Translations under genes and position numbers: made by a program
Source: Imbricaverruca yamaguchii
Lineage: Eukaryota > Arthropoda > Thecostraca > Neoverrucidae
Assembly: GCA_034440575.1 (NCBI GenBank)
Contig: JAOTOL010001333.1
Span: 124,001 to 188,000 of the forward strand
Reading direction: 5' to 3'
DNA length: 64,000 bases
Notes under the pieces: model-generated
What the model saw: only the letters and a program-made list of their open reading frames with translations
What the model was told of the DNA's origin: nothing
Database searches by the model: none
Part shown: piece by piece, positions 46,346 through 57,569 of the stretch
Position numbering within the stretch: the first letter of the stretch is position 1
Layout of the letters: every line of letters starts with the position of its first letter

Positions 46346-46460
46346 CCATCTCCGTCTCCGTCTCCGTCTCCGTCTCCGTCTCCGTCTCCGTCTCCGTCTC
46401 CGTCTCCGTCTCCGTCTCCGTCTCCGTCTCCGTCTCCGTCTCCGTCTCCGTCTCCGTCTC
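46346..46460. repeat. (CTCCGT)n hexamer microsatellite, about 19 copies
   Basis: Directly after the (CTCCCT)n block, all units carry G in place of the fifth-position C. This indicates that one variant hexamer was amplified. The tract ends in a CT-rich run (46460-46503). Confidence 0.97.
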
Positions 46461-46509
46461 TTTCTTTCTCTCTCTCCCTCTCTCTCTCTCTCTCCCTCTC
46501 TCTCAGCGT

Positions 46510-46834
46510 TCTACGTTCCATGCACGCACGTTCTACGCAGGAAATGTTATGGATAAGCTATCTTTAAGAATGATGTGTTTTTGGTATTCGCATATTATTT
46601 ATATATTGCTAGCAATCGTTACAACTGATTCATATTGGCTGTTAAATAGCAGATTGATGTGCACTTGTACATTGAGACGCGGCGACTGCATTGTCAGAAC
46701 GCATTAGACATTAAGAATGAAACTGAATGGTGTTCTTAGCGCGCGCCAACATTTTTTCTGCTCTGTCGTGAATAGGCATTGCACTTAACCATAAGTAGCT
46801 AGTCACCATTTATAATCATTCTTCATCTCCAACT
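46510..46834. other. no recognised feature
   Basis: AT-rich spacer with no gene. Confidence 0.3.
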
Positions 46835-47275
46835 TGGATCGTTGTGCTAGAAGTACCGGAAGACGGTTGTACTTGTCTATGCTTGTTGCATAGCCTTTAG
46901 CTTGCATCGTTGTGCTTGAAGGACCAGGAGAAAGTTGTATTTGTTTGCGCGTGTTTTGGGGTATCTAGCTTGCGTCGTTGTGCTTGAAGGATTGGGAGAC
47001 GGTTGTGCTTTTTGTGTCCATTTTGTAGCCTCTAGCTTGTCGTGGTTGAAGGACAGGGAGACGATTGTGTTTGTCTATTCATCCTTTGTAACCTGAAGCT
47101 TGCATCGTCCTGCTTGAAGGATCGATGAACGGTTGTACCTATGTGTGCCTGTGTTGGTGTCTGTAATTTGCACCGTCGTGCTCGGAGGACCGGGACCCGG
47201 TTATGCTTGTTTATGCTTGCTCCATGGCCTGTGGCTGCCATCGTCCTACTTGGAGGACCACCAGGCGGTTCCGCT
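46835..47275. repeat. degenerate ~70-bp tandem repeat, about 6 copies
   Basis: A phrase TTGCATCGTTGTGCTTGAAGG, GACCGGGAGACGGTTGTGCT and TGTAGCCT recurs about every 60-75 bp (near 46835, 46904, 46972, 47035, 47099, 47168 and 47235) with many substitutions. Confidence 0.8.
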
Positions 47276-47960
47276 CGTGTCCCGCCCAGTGACGTCAGCT
47301 CGCGGTGTTAAAAATCAATATTCTTGATGCTGCAGTGTTGCCAAAAGGTTGGTCCGAATCGCATGCCCGGTTACATATGGATCACGGAACGTGATGCGGT
47401 CCGGGGATGTCGGGGGTAGCACTTGTTGGTGTAGAAATGGTTTGTACTAGGAGCTGGCGTCGTATGTAGGGCTGCCTCTAGGAACATTGTTTTTTCTTTT
47501 CTTTTTTTAATGTCCGACACCCAGGATCAGGTGACCAGGAACGCCCCCTCCCCTTACCCAACGACTGCAAGCACCTTACGTTAACACCATAAAATAAACA
47601 GTAAAGTCGCAGCACTCCCAGCTAAGAGATGGAAAACAAATAAACAGGCATACCAAGTGTAGTTTATGCGACAGAAAAAAAACGGCAATGCCGGGACCGT
47701 CTATTCAGCCACCTCGCATTCGGACGGGTCGCCGCAACGCACTCGGCCCCCGCCGGCTCAACCGTCGCCGCGCCAGTCTCCCCCACACGCCGGCATGCTC
47801 GCCCCGCGCGCCCATTGGCCCGTTCAAATCGCCACCGCCGCCGGAACCGACCCGGCCGGCACACGGGTCGATGACATGCCTAAACACGGCGCGGCACAGC
47901 CCGCGGGCTCAACCGGCGGACATACCAACCGCGCGAGCGTGCCGGGCGCAGCTCAACACA
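47276..47960. other. no convincing gene
   Basis: GC-rich overlapping frames of about 100 codons (47666-47996, both strands) look like composition artefacts. Nothing is recognised. Confidence 0.3.
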
Positions 47961-47964
47961 CTAC

Positions 47965-48656
47965 ACTCCCGTGACACTCCCGTGACACTACCATGATATT
48001 CCCGTGACACTCCCGTGACACTACCGTGACACTCCCGTGACACTACCGTGACACTACCGTGACACTACCGTGACACTACCGTGACACTACCGTGACACTA
48101 CCGTGACACTACCGTGACACTACCGTGACACTACCGTGACACTACCGTGACACTACCGTGACACTACCGTGACACTACCGTGACACTACCGTGACACTAC
48201 CGTGACACTACCGTGACACTACCGTGACACTACCGTGACACTACCGTGACACTACCGTGACACTACCGTGACACTACCGTGACACTACCGTGACACTACC
48301 GTGACACTACCGTGACACTACCGTGACACTACCGTGACACTACCGTGACACTACCGTGACACTACCGTGACACTACCGTGACACTACCGTGACACTACCG
48401 TGACACTACCGTGACACTACCGTGACACTACCGTGACACTACCGTGACACTACCGTGACACTACCGTGACACTACCGTGACACTACCGTGACACTACCGT
48501 GACACTACCGTGACACTACCGTGACACTACCGTGACACTACCATGATATTCCCGTGACACTACCGTGACAATACCGTGACACTCCCGTGACACGCCCGTG
48601 ACACTCCCGTGACACTCCCGTGACACTACCATGATATTCCCGTGACACTACCGTGA
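47965..48656. repeat. 11-bp satellite ACACTACCGTG, about 62 copies
   Basis: The core 48030-48540 is essentially perfect (CCGTGACACTA in any phase). Both edges hold variants (CTCCCGTGACA and CATGATATTCC), the same variant units appearing at both ends. Confidence 0.97.
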
Positions 48657-48659
48657 GGG

Positions 48660-49110
48660 GAGTGGCCAGCGCATACACAGCATAATTTTTTATTTATATC
48701 AAATTTTCGGTACAATTGCCCTAAGCTGTGCGCATTTGGCAGGCTCCACATTTGGCCACAGATGGATGACTCCACGTATCCGGTAAATGTGAAACAGTGG
48801 AAAGTTTTCGAAGACCTGGTTAGTTAGTTAGTTATTTGGGCTTTCGGGCGCTTCGACGACTCTGGTCATATTGCGCCCAAAGAAGACCTGGTTAAGCGCT
48901 GCCCCATTCGTTTATGGCACCAATAATGCATACCGTATGTTTATGTCTGTTAAGCGCCGTAAAAGAATATTGAATGTAATCTAGAAAACGTTCCGCTACT
49001 TTTACAAAATACCTATCAACCATAAAACCCCGTCCCTTGGAGGGTCTTTGCCATTTGAAGGTTGCATCAAATCACAAACACCACGTGCGATTTTGACCCG
49101 TGTGTGCGCA
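48660..49110. other. no recognised feature
   Basis: AT-rich. GTTA is repeated at 48820-48834, and AAGAAGACCTGGTTA resembles GAAGACCTGGTTA at about 48811. Confidence 0.3.
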
Positions 49111-49116
49111 CGTCTC

Positions 49117-49147
49117 CTCAACTTCGTATTACTGATACGAAGTTGAG
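49117..49147. repeat. perfect 13-bp hairpin followed by a second small palindrome
   Basis: Arms CTCAACTTCGTAT (49117-49129) and its exact complement (49135-49147) flank a 5-nt loop. Immediately after, TCTAGTT-G-AACTAGA forms a second short hairpin. Confidence 0.9.
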
Positions 49148-49751
49148 AACTCTAGTTGAACTAGAATTCGTTCGACCTGTCAAGTTTTGTTTTTGTTTTC
49201 CGACTAATGCAACTATTTCACAGATGATACTGTGACATTATTAGCCACTGGCGGATGAGTAGGGAGGATCGGTAGGGAGGCGGTGAACATTCGGATCATG
49301 CTCTCAAACCGACTAACGGAAACGAAAAGCTGTTCTGGAAAATGTCTGGAAAAAAACACAAAAAATCACGCTTAACCCGGCAGTTACTGGGGAATTTCCA
49401 CTCGCACTACTCACTGAGGGAGGGGAAGGGGACCTTTTGCCGTTTTGTGTCTTCGCAACCAATGAGCCGACTAGGTCAATTCAAATGGCATTCGGAAGCC
49501 CTACAACTTTAATTGACAGAATACAATTGTCTATCTGGAGGTCACTGGTGAGGTCGCGGTCCATGTCGAGTAAAATATTTGAATTTTTGGAGAGCTTATG
49601 TTTCAGCGTAAACCAGGGCATTAGAGTAAGACAAAATATTGGCTGTAGTTGAACACAGAGAGTGTATATAAAATTGTCAATATAAACACTTTCTAGCCTC
49701 GAGTCAAGAAAGGTCGTTTGTGGGGAGGTCAAATTGCCGTTTTGATTCAGA

Positions 49752-50096
49752 AAACAATGCTATTCATTTCATTGCGTGAGACGAAATGTACGACCCTCAA
49801 TATACCAGGAGGTGCTGAGTTTACTCAACATCAAAAGTAGCGTTAGGGATCATGCTATATTACTCAACGTTTCGGCCAGCTGCCATCATCAGGAGTCATG
49901 CTGACCCCTGGCCTGATGATGGCCCCTAGCCGAAACGTTGAGTAATATAGCATGATCCCTAACGCTACTTTTGATGTTGAGTAAACTCAGCACCTCCTGG
50001 TATATTGAGGGGCGTACATTTCGTTTCACGCAATGTCTAAAACCCAGGAGCACCTAAGAGCCATTCTTCGTTGTATTAAACAATGCTATTCATTTC
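49752..50096. mobile_element. long-armed foldback element bracketed by 19-bp direct repeats
   Basis: Arms of about 110-125 bp (49770-49890 and 49912-50035) are nearly perfect inverted copies, from CATTGCGTGA(G/A)ACGAAATGT to the word CGTTTCGGC. The centre carries CCTGATGATGGC with GCCGAAACGTTGAGTA, present in both orientations. The structure sits between two identical 19-bp direct repeats, AAACAATGCTATTCATTTC, at 49752-49770 and 50078-50096, consistent with a target-site duplication. About 42 bp lie between the right arm and the right direct repeat. The CTGATGA...GAAA pairing resembles the hammerhead-like motif described in Penelope-like element terminal repeats. Confidence 0.8.
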
Positions 50097-50099
50097 CTA

Positions 50100-52095
50100 T
50101 GAAAATTGTTCACAAGGATCTCGAAAAACTGACCAAAATAATCGAATATACTATGGGATGGTGCAATATAGGCATACTCTGGCACGACGCCGTTGAAGTC
50201 ACAAACTGTCACGCGTAAATACTTGAGTTACTCCAAGGGTGCCAATTTTAATGTAAACAAGGACATTCAAGAAACATCAAACTTAGGTGCTGGTCGATGC
50301 ATGCATTAGATGTCAATAATTATGCAATCTGAACATGTCTTGTCAAGTGAGGTCATCTGGAGAAAAATTGCAAATTGTCGTTTAGTCCAGTGTGCAATGC
50401 GTTGCACGACCGTAAGCTACCTTTATACGAGGATCTCAAAAAGACGGACTTGCACATTCGCATATAGCACGGAGCACCCTCTTCGCGATCGATGCTGTAC
50501 AGTATACCATATTTATGTCAAAGGGTACGCACCGACCTCTCTAGATTACTTACAGTTGGATTGACCTACTAGTGCTAGATTGTGTCAGATGACAGGTAAC
50601 AAACGTTTCAGGCGACAAAAACAGCACCGGCGATCGAGTATGTAATGCCATTATAACATGACTTGACATTGTACCTCAAACTGATATATGCATTCTTGGC
50701 CTATGATGACCTCATAGTAAATAGTGTCTTTGGTACCCGATACATCGATTTTACCGCGAGTTGAACATTTTTCCACTCCTAATCAGTCATTATTTTCGAA
50801 TAAAATGAATAATATTGGAATGACCCACAATGACCTAGTTGAGGTTACATAGTAACACACTAACCTCTGTTGCACCAACTACACCTATATTATTGATCTG
50901 TCAGTATGAATTGGTTCTATTTATCCCATAACAACGAGCAAGAGTTGAGATGTCAAAAGCAACGACTATGAGAGCGGATTTATGACGTCATTAATACATG
51001 ACCTGAGGTGGGCTTGAGGTCACTTTTTGCACGACTTACACTGGGAGCCTGTTTGGACGTACTGGACGCCTCAACCTGCTGTCTCAATTGGTTTGGATAA
51101 TGTGGAAGATAAACCAAAGAAGGTGGAAAATAGTCCCCCCCCCCCCCTGACAAAACTTTTTTGGGTAATGAAGACAAGTGTTTGTCGCGAATTGGATATC
51201 TCTATTTTGTGTTTTTATCAGACAACAGGTGACACATTTTCAGTAGCCTCGATGTATCTCAACTCTTCCAAAGAGGTAGCAGCAAAGTTGCTAAATCCAC
51301 CAGTATTTGTAGTAATTCACAAAGCCAATACAGTGTGAATAAACAACCATTGTCATCCAAAATACGCTTTATAAGGTAGAAGACACGGTCGGGCTTATGC
51401 AGAGCTCATTCAACATTATTAGGAGCCTCAGGACAAATGCATAAATATCAAATTCAAACATTGGTATTAGATCAAGTATCGATAAGGTGCCCTGATAACC
51501 AGCATTAGTTTATCAAACATAGTTACGTTCATCTTTTTGCGTCCTGTTTATCTTAAGCTATCTCTTGGCATATAACTGATTTAAGGCCTTTTATAATCCC
51601 TTTATTCCAGTCATAATGTTCCACACAAGCATATCTTAAGTCTAGGAGTATACCATGACCACGTATAAGCTATGTTGGTAACTGGTTGCAATTGTCAAAG
51701 CTATGAACCTTCCCACTATCGGAAGTGTGCTATCCTCACAGAAAATTATGCACGCTGCTCTCTCGTCTGCTTAAGATGCATTATTCCCCATTACGATTCA
51801 CGAGCCGTGTTCTTCCTGGCGTCCTGAAGCGCTTATGTTCTGGCGTTGTGCTTGTCGTAGAGCGCCTTGCTGCCTTGGAGTGATGGAGCTACCTGTCACG
51901 GAGCACTGGAGCCGTGTGTCCTGGAAATCGGGAGCGGCATTTGTGCGAGGGCCACCTTGATGCTCCTCGACGTTCTGTCCAGTCTCGCTTGTTGAACGCG
52001 GCTGCTTCTGTGATATGCTTCCATGCGAACCTCCGTCCCTGGCATGTGCTGCACGCAAACGCGGAATTCTTGTTGCTACTATCGGATCATCGATT
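50100..52095. other. no recognised feature
   Basis: AT-rich with short frames. A C-run lies at 51136-51147. From about 51800 the sequence becomes GC-richer toward the 3' end of the ODAD3-like gene. No AATAAA directly downstream of its stop was noticed. Confidence 0.3.
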
Positions 52096-52099
52096 TCCG

Positions 52100-53785
52100 C
52101 TACGTTTTCCTCCGGGAGGATCCCGAACGTTTCTGCTTGGTCTGTAAGATCACCAGTGCCTGTCGCTTGATGGCACCCCTAGAAGGAACGGCGGCATCCT
52201 CACCAGTCGTCTCGCCGTCGTCAAACGCACCTTCGAACGCCAACTCGTCCTCGTCGGTGTCGAGCCTCGCGCGTGGCTTGTGCACCTTCTCCTCCGACTT
52301 GGTCATGATGAAGGAGCCGGCGGCGGCGGCCAGCTGCACCGTCTGCACGTCTCTGCCGCCGACGGCCGCGACCAGACTCGCGACGCCGTCGACCGTGGCC
52401 GCCAGCATGGTGGACAGGTGGACCTCGGTGTCGGTCGGGTCGTGCGCCGGCGGCGGCACCATCAGCCTGGCGCTCACCAGCATGTCGACAACATACTCCA
52501 GCAGCTGACGCAGCCTTGAGAGCGTCTGTGTCACCCGGTTGTTGGCTGCTACCGCGCTCCACTCGGTCGCCGACGAGCTCGACTTGATGGCTCTGTTGTC
52601 GCCTGAGGCGGTTTTCAGCTCGGTGTCTTGGCGAGATTCTGCCTTGTAAGCGTCTTGCGAAGTCACGTTTACCAGCGCTTCCAGTCGCTTCAGGAGATCC
52701 ACCTTTTTCACTTCCAGCTCTCTGACGAAAGATGCTAAGTGTCGATGTGTGGTTTGCTGCGTTTCGAATTGTTCCACTACGTCCCACAGTTTCAGACTTC
52801 CAGTTACCTTTTTCAGAATTTCAAAGTCGTCTCCGAAACCTTGCAATACTTCTTCCGCCGTTGGTTCGTCGTTGCTACCAGACGATGCTCTAACATGATC
52901 CGAAATGGAATGGCCTATTGGCATTGCCTCATGTGCGGCGAAGTAAGCCTGTATGCGTCTCCACAACTGAGCGAGATCGTGTTTCCGTTCATCATTTTGC
53001 CTCTTCAAATCACTTATAGTATGTGACCTTTCTTTTCTCTCATTGTGCAATAAACCTTCATGCGTCAAAGTATCATCATTTGCCATCAGTTCTCTTTTGA
53101 CCGCCTCAGCAGCAGCGTTCTCACATATTGCTAACTCTTCTTCGTGGTGCCTCAGAAGCTTGAGCAGAGTTTGCATTGCCTTATTATGTGTGAGACCCTC
53201 CATGACCAATTGATCTCTGACATTTTTATAAGTATGCTGAAGCATTTCTGCATCCAGTCGCTTCTTTTCTCTCTCACTTATGTGATTCTCGAGGGATAAA
53301 CACATTGAATCCCCAGCTGGACCTTCAATTTCAATGTATGCACCATCATTTGCCGCCTCATGAAATGCTTCCAGAAGACGGTGAAGATGTGCGTTTTTCC
53401 TTCTTCGAGAATGGCGAAGAAAGTCGAGCTTTTTGCGCAGATCGCACAGTTTGTTGTCAACGCTGTCGTTTACATCTCTTGGCTCTCTCTCACGGAATAT
53501 GCTGCTACCCGTGTGGTAGTCGCGGAGTGCTTGTCTCATAAGGTATTCGTTGTTTGCGTTCGGAGAACGTGAAATCAATCGCGTTTTAAGGATGTCGTTT
53601 CGTAATTGTTGGATCGTTTCGTTATTCTCCTCAATTTCCTTTTCACAATCTTCTCTGTACGTTGTCGTTTGACCGGTATGTAGCTGAACGAGCTTCTTAA
53701 GATGGTCCAGTGAATCTTTGTTTGAGACCTTCATGCTATTTGCAAATTTATTTTGCATTATGCATGCTCTTGTAGATTGTTTCAT
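52100..53785 (-). CDS. ODAD3: ODAD3/CCDC151 homologue, outer dynein arm docking complex subunit
   Basis: A 561-residue single-frame protein, close to the ~595 of human ODAD3. ODAD3 is part of the coiled-coil complex that anchors outer dynein arms to axonemal doublet microtubules in cilia and flagella. Landmarks align in order: EENNETIQQLRNDI (52-65), the heptad-rich LCDLRKKLDFLRHSRR block (about 113-128), SEREKKRLDAEMLQHTYKNV (170-189) through NERKERSHTISDLKRQNDER (about 228-247), LWDVVEQFETQQ (333-344), then a C-terminal VTQTLSRLRQLLEYVV helix, an acidic DTDEDE segment (about 499) and a basic SGSSRRKT tail. The ATG is the first after an in-frame TAA 21 bp upstream, and coiled-coil similarity begins soon after it. 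No intron interrupts it, so it is an intronless gene or an intact retrocopy. The 3' third is GC-rich. Confidence 0.85.
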   Translation of the reverse strand: MKQSTRACIMQNKFANSMKVSNKDSLDHLKKLVQLHTGQTTTYREDCEKEIEENNETIQQLRNDILKTRLISRSPNANNEYLMRQALRDYHTGSSIFREREPRDVNDSVDNKLCDLRKKLDFLRHSRRRKNAHLHRLLEAFHEAANDGAYIEIEGPAGDSMCLSLENHISEREKKRLDAEMLQHTYKNVRDQLVMEGLTHNKAMQTLLKLLRHHEEELAICENAAAEAVKRELMANDDTLTHEGLLHNERKERSHTISDLKRQNDERKHDLAQLWRRIQAYFAAHEAMPIGHSISDHVRASSGSNDEPTAEEVLQGFGDDFEILKKVTGSLKLWDVVEQFETQQTTHRHLASFVRELEVKKVDLLKRLEALVNVTSQDAYKAESRQDTELKTASGDNRAIKSSSSATEWSAVAANNRVTQTLSRLRQLLEYVVDMLVSARLMVPPPAHDPTDTEVHLSTMLAATVDGVASLVAAVGGRDVQTVQLAAAAGSFIMTKSEEKVHKPRARLDTDEDELAFEGAFDDGETTGEDAAVPSRGAIKRQALVILQTKQKRSGSSRRKT

Positions 53786-53809
53786 TTTTGGGCAACAAGA
53801 CCCTGCTTA

Positions 53810-56500
53810 GATTATAACTGATAACGTAATGAACGTCCGGGACAACCAACCCCCCTGTAAAGAAGTCCCTTCCCCTCAATTACTAAGTAAGCTGAAACAT
53901 TAATTAACTCCCTAGCCCCCCAGCTCATCAGCCTCCAATATTACACAGCGTAGCTGTGGTTAAGTACGGAAATTTATCTTTTTGGAACGCTCGTGATGAA
54001 AGTCATCAATACCTCCAAAATAAATTACATGATTCTTATAAATATTGGCTTATATACATGTTGCATCTGAAACGGTATCCTCCTTGTTCTCCTGGTTTAC
54101 GCAACAGTCTTCATATGATCTTGTAAAGATGTATTTGCATGTTTGACGCACATGTTTGTCACAGGACATACATGGGCACCTGCTCCGAAAAGGTTGTTTT
54201 GGATGATAATTTAAAATGGAACTAAGTGACCTAAACTTGAGCTATTAATTTGAGTTTAATAAGAATACTCCTCTGAATTTCTGAACGTAATTCGGACATG
54301 GTCATGCGTACAATTATCACCACAATAGGTAGATTCTTGTTTCGCTGAGAATTACATATTTAAGATGCAGTGGTGCGGCCTGAGGGCGATCCGCCCTATA
54401 AGACATTTGCACAGTGCCTTACTTAAGTAGGGCTGATATATATTTTATAGTCTTAGTTTCATACAAAACGATGTTCTTATTCACTGGAAAGTAACAAAGC
54501 TAAAAACTGGACATACAGAGCTCATGGGTGATTTCCAATTTTTTTACAAAATTAAGTTCAGATTTACACCATCGATTTCAAGCGGGTCTATCATTAAACT
54601 GGAAGATATCTGAATGAGGCCGGCCTCTGTAAGATATCGCCATATATTGCGCAGTTTCGTTTCATTGGAAGCGCAGGGTATACGGCCTTCACTAGATGAA
54701 CGAAAGCGTTTCTGTGAAGTGCATTGTACTGTCAGAGGAAGTTCCCTTGCAAGTTCACTTTCGAGCCACATCAGGATATGTTCAAACAAGTTTCCCTCGA
54801 TTCCTGAAATAAGGGATTGTGCGACATTGCAGGATAGGTACAAGCTACCTACCTGTGTATTTAGGCACGAGAGATGAGAAATTATAGGACCAAAAGTTCA
54901 TCTAAATTTGTTCAGGAATGGTGGACTCTAAGACTGGGCTTTGATGTAGTCCCTAGTCGATCTGTATTACCATACATTCACCAGCCGATCCAGGAGGGCA
55001 ATGTCAGCCACCCCCCCCCCGCAACAACCTATTTCGAAACAAACTTGGTCCATGATACGTGATGTATGCAAAACTAGAAACATTTGATGCCAAACCCAAG
55101 GAGTTCGAAACAGGCGATAAAAAATATGAGAATTACTTTTGCTTGGCTCCGCTGAGCAACTAAAAACCAGCTCCGGATCTGCCAATGCATCCAATTTGTA
55201 TCGGTATGCTGAACTTCTTTCAGTTCAAAATCACGCCTGATCTGACCAGTTGTTTGGTCTAATTTTGGTCTCATGAGATTGTTTATATTCCGTCTCATGA
55301 TAGGCAGGCAGGTGCCAATGGCTGGACATCCCGGGCGGGTCAGGGTGTCTGGACCCACTGGTTTGGTACCCCGCTAATGCTAATTTGTCACTTTCCGTGT
55401 TCAATGTGAAAATATGCCTTGCAAATAAGAACTTGGATTTCCGTAACTTCGTCAGAAATATCCAGCCATCCAAGTGATAAGGAATTTTGGTGGGAAATGG
55501 AAGATGTTGGCCATCTCTAAAAGTAATCACTTATGATTAAATTTAATTAGGAGTCGACAAATGTAAAGTGTTTATTTTTGTTTGTTTGCCAAAAAGAGTT
55601 CCAAAATATTTATAAGTGAATGCGGACCCTTCAACGAATGGAAATTTGTACATTAGCACATGTGTGTTTCCTTGATATATGATGAACTAATCTATTTCCA
55701 TGGCTAGGAAATTTATCGTTTTTGTTTGACCAATGAAAATTGATTGGGTTTTCCTTAAATTCCTCGCTGTGGTGTGCTATGCTTCTATAAAATTGGCAAA
55801 TGTAGCCATACCTATATTAGGAAATATTGATGATAGTTCACACAAAAAAACTTGGTATTACTGTGAAAGAACTTGATAGTATATTTTAAGGTATTCACAG
55901 GGCATACTTTACATACGTTTCCTCTAGAAGGCCAACATAGGGGTTGGGTTTGTCTATGGTAAGTTAGGTTAGTTGTTTCCTTCGAGCGGTTTTGATATTG
56001 CATTTCAAACAAGAAACGTTTTTCGTCAAAAGGAGTTTAGCTTAGGTTGGATTAGGCTTTTATGTTGGAAATTTAAAAGTAAAAAAATCATATTTGTGGG
56101 TTTTTTTCAGTAATGCTAAGCTGGGCTAAGGTATATTACAATTCATTTAAACATTTCATGCTGTATTACCTAGTCCTGAGCCATTTCCTTTGTGCTATCT
56201 TACCAACTGAAAAGTGAGCGTTTGGTGAGGAAAGGAGTAGTCTTAATCATTTTCCTTAATATTATGTTTAACAAATGCCCATGAATCAAAAAAATTACCT
56301 GGACGCACCATTTGATTAATAGTTGTGTGAAAAGTATTCATGTAAAAGCTCATTTTATGTAGGTACAGCTGCTTTGTTTCAAGTTTCCTTCATCTTTCCC
56401 AAAGTATACAAAATGGAATGACTTGAAATTACGTTGGGCATGGTGGCTTTTGCAAAGAATTATGATAAGCAACTGCCTACTTTACACAAAATGAACTATG
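53810..56500. other. no recognised gene upstream of the ODAD3 homologue
   Basis: AT-rich. This should contain the minus-strand promoter (the 53.8-54.3 kb side), but no TATA box or initiator can be assigned with confidence. Frames up to 100 codons are unassignable. TTAGG-like words occur at about 55965 (GTTAGGTTAG). Confidence 0.3.
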
Positions 56501-56574
56501 GAAAGATGGGTATCATTGAAAACGCTCGCCGAGTGTCTTAAATATGGCGCTCGGTACCCAATATTATTGTACAG

Positions 56575-57145
56575 GTCACAACGACCACAGTTCACAACCT
56601 CAACCACTCCGAAACGGTCATGGCCTCCATAAGTTATAACCTCCAAAACTCCGATGCGGTCATAACCTCCAAAGTTCACAACCTTCACAGATTCAAAAAC
56701 TTCATAATTTACTAGAAGCATCACTTCAGCTAGCTATCGCTAGGTAGCGGCACGGTCTAGGTATTATGTTAGGTTAGGTTAGGTTAGGTTGATTTACTTT
56801 ATCTCATGACATTCATTTGATATTCGTTGCGATAATACCTAGACCGTGCTGCTACCTAGTGAAAGCTAGCTGAAGTGATGTTTCTAGGAACGTATGGAGT
56901 TCCTGAATCTGTGGAGGCTGTGAGCTGTGACTTGCATGACCGCTTCGAAGTTGTGGAGGTTGCGACATGTGGAGATTGTGGCCTATGGAGGTCATGACCG
57001 CTTCGGAGTTGTGGGAAATAGGAGCTGTGAAGGTTGTTACCGCATCTGAGTTGGGGAGGTTCTGACTTGTGGAGGCTATGACTGCTTCATAGTTGTGGAG
57101 GTTGTGACCGCTTCGGAGGTATGGATACTTTTATGTATGGAGGTT
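56575..57145. repeat. inverted repeat with TTAGG units in its loop
   Basis: The left arm (about 56575-56766) and right arm (56832 to about 57140) are inverted copies. The inner ~90 bp match closely (GCATCACTTCAGCTAGCT, CTAGGTAGC-x-GCACGGTCTAGGTATTAT). The outer parts are diverged arrays of GGAGGTTGTGACCGCTTCGG-like units in opposite orientation on each side. The 65-bp loop contains four TTAGG units at 56769-56788. Confidence 0.8.
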
Positions 57146-57569
57146 ATAACATGTGAAGGTTAAGATCGCTTTTGGTATACTTAATTTGTGGAAATTATGA
57201 ACTGTGGGGGTTAATGCCTGCTGAAGTTGTGTCACGCTGTCGCCGCGGCAACACCAGCAAGAACACGTGCTCCATCGCTTGCTAAGTGCCCATTCAATCG
57301 TTTGGCTGGAGTCTGTTAAAATAACTAAAGCAACAATGGAAAAGAAGGAAAAATATCGAAAAAGATGAAAACAAAGAAGGACATGGAGTTCGAAAACGTG
57401 CAAACATACACGACCCGTCCTCTACCAACACTCCGCAGGCAAGGCTTGACTACCCGTGATCTTACCGCAAATTCGGATGGATGTTTTTATGGGAAGGCCT
57501 AAGAAAGCAGACATCATCTCACATGTCTGTGACATGTGAGACATCATCTCACATGTCACATGTCTCACA

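Noticed and set aside
45865..46707. 280-codon Ser/Pro/Leu frame and the opposing Arg/Glu and Gly/Glu frames
   Set aside because: Pure products of hexamer repeats, open in many frames on both strands.
47666..47996. Overlapping ~100-codon GC-rich frames
   Set aside because: Several frames are open at once, as expected from composition; no domain.
52221..52787. 188-codon minus frame overlapping the ODAD3 homologue
   Set aside because: An out-of-frame shadow; the other frame aligns with ODAD3 from end to end.
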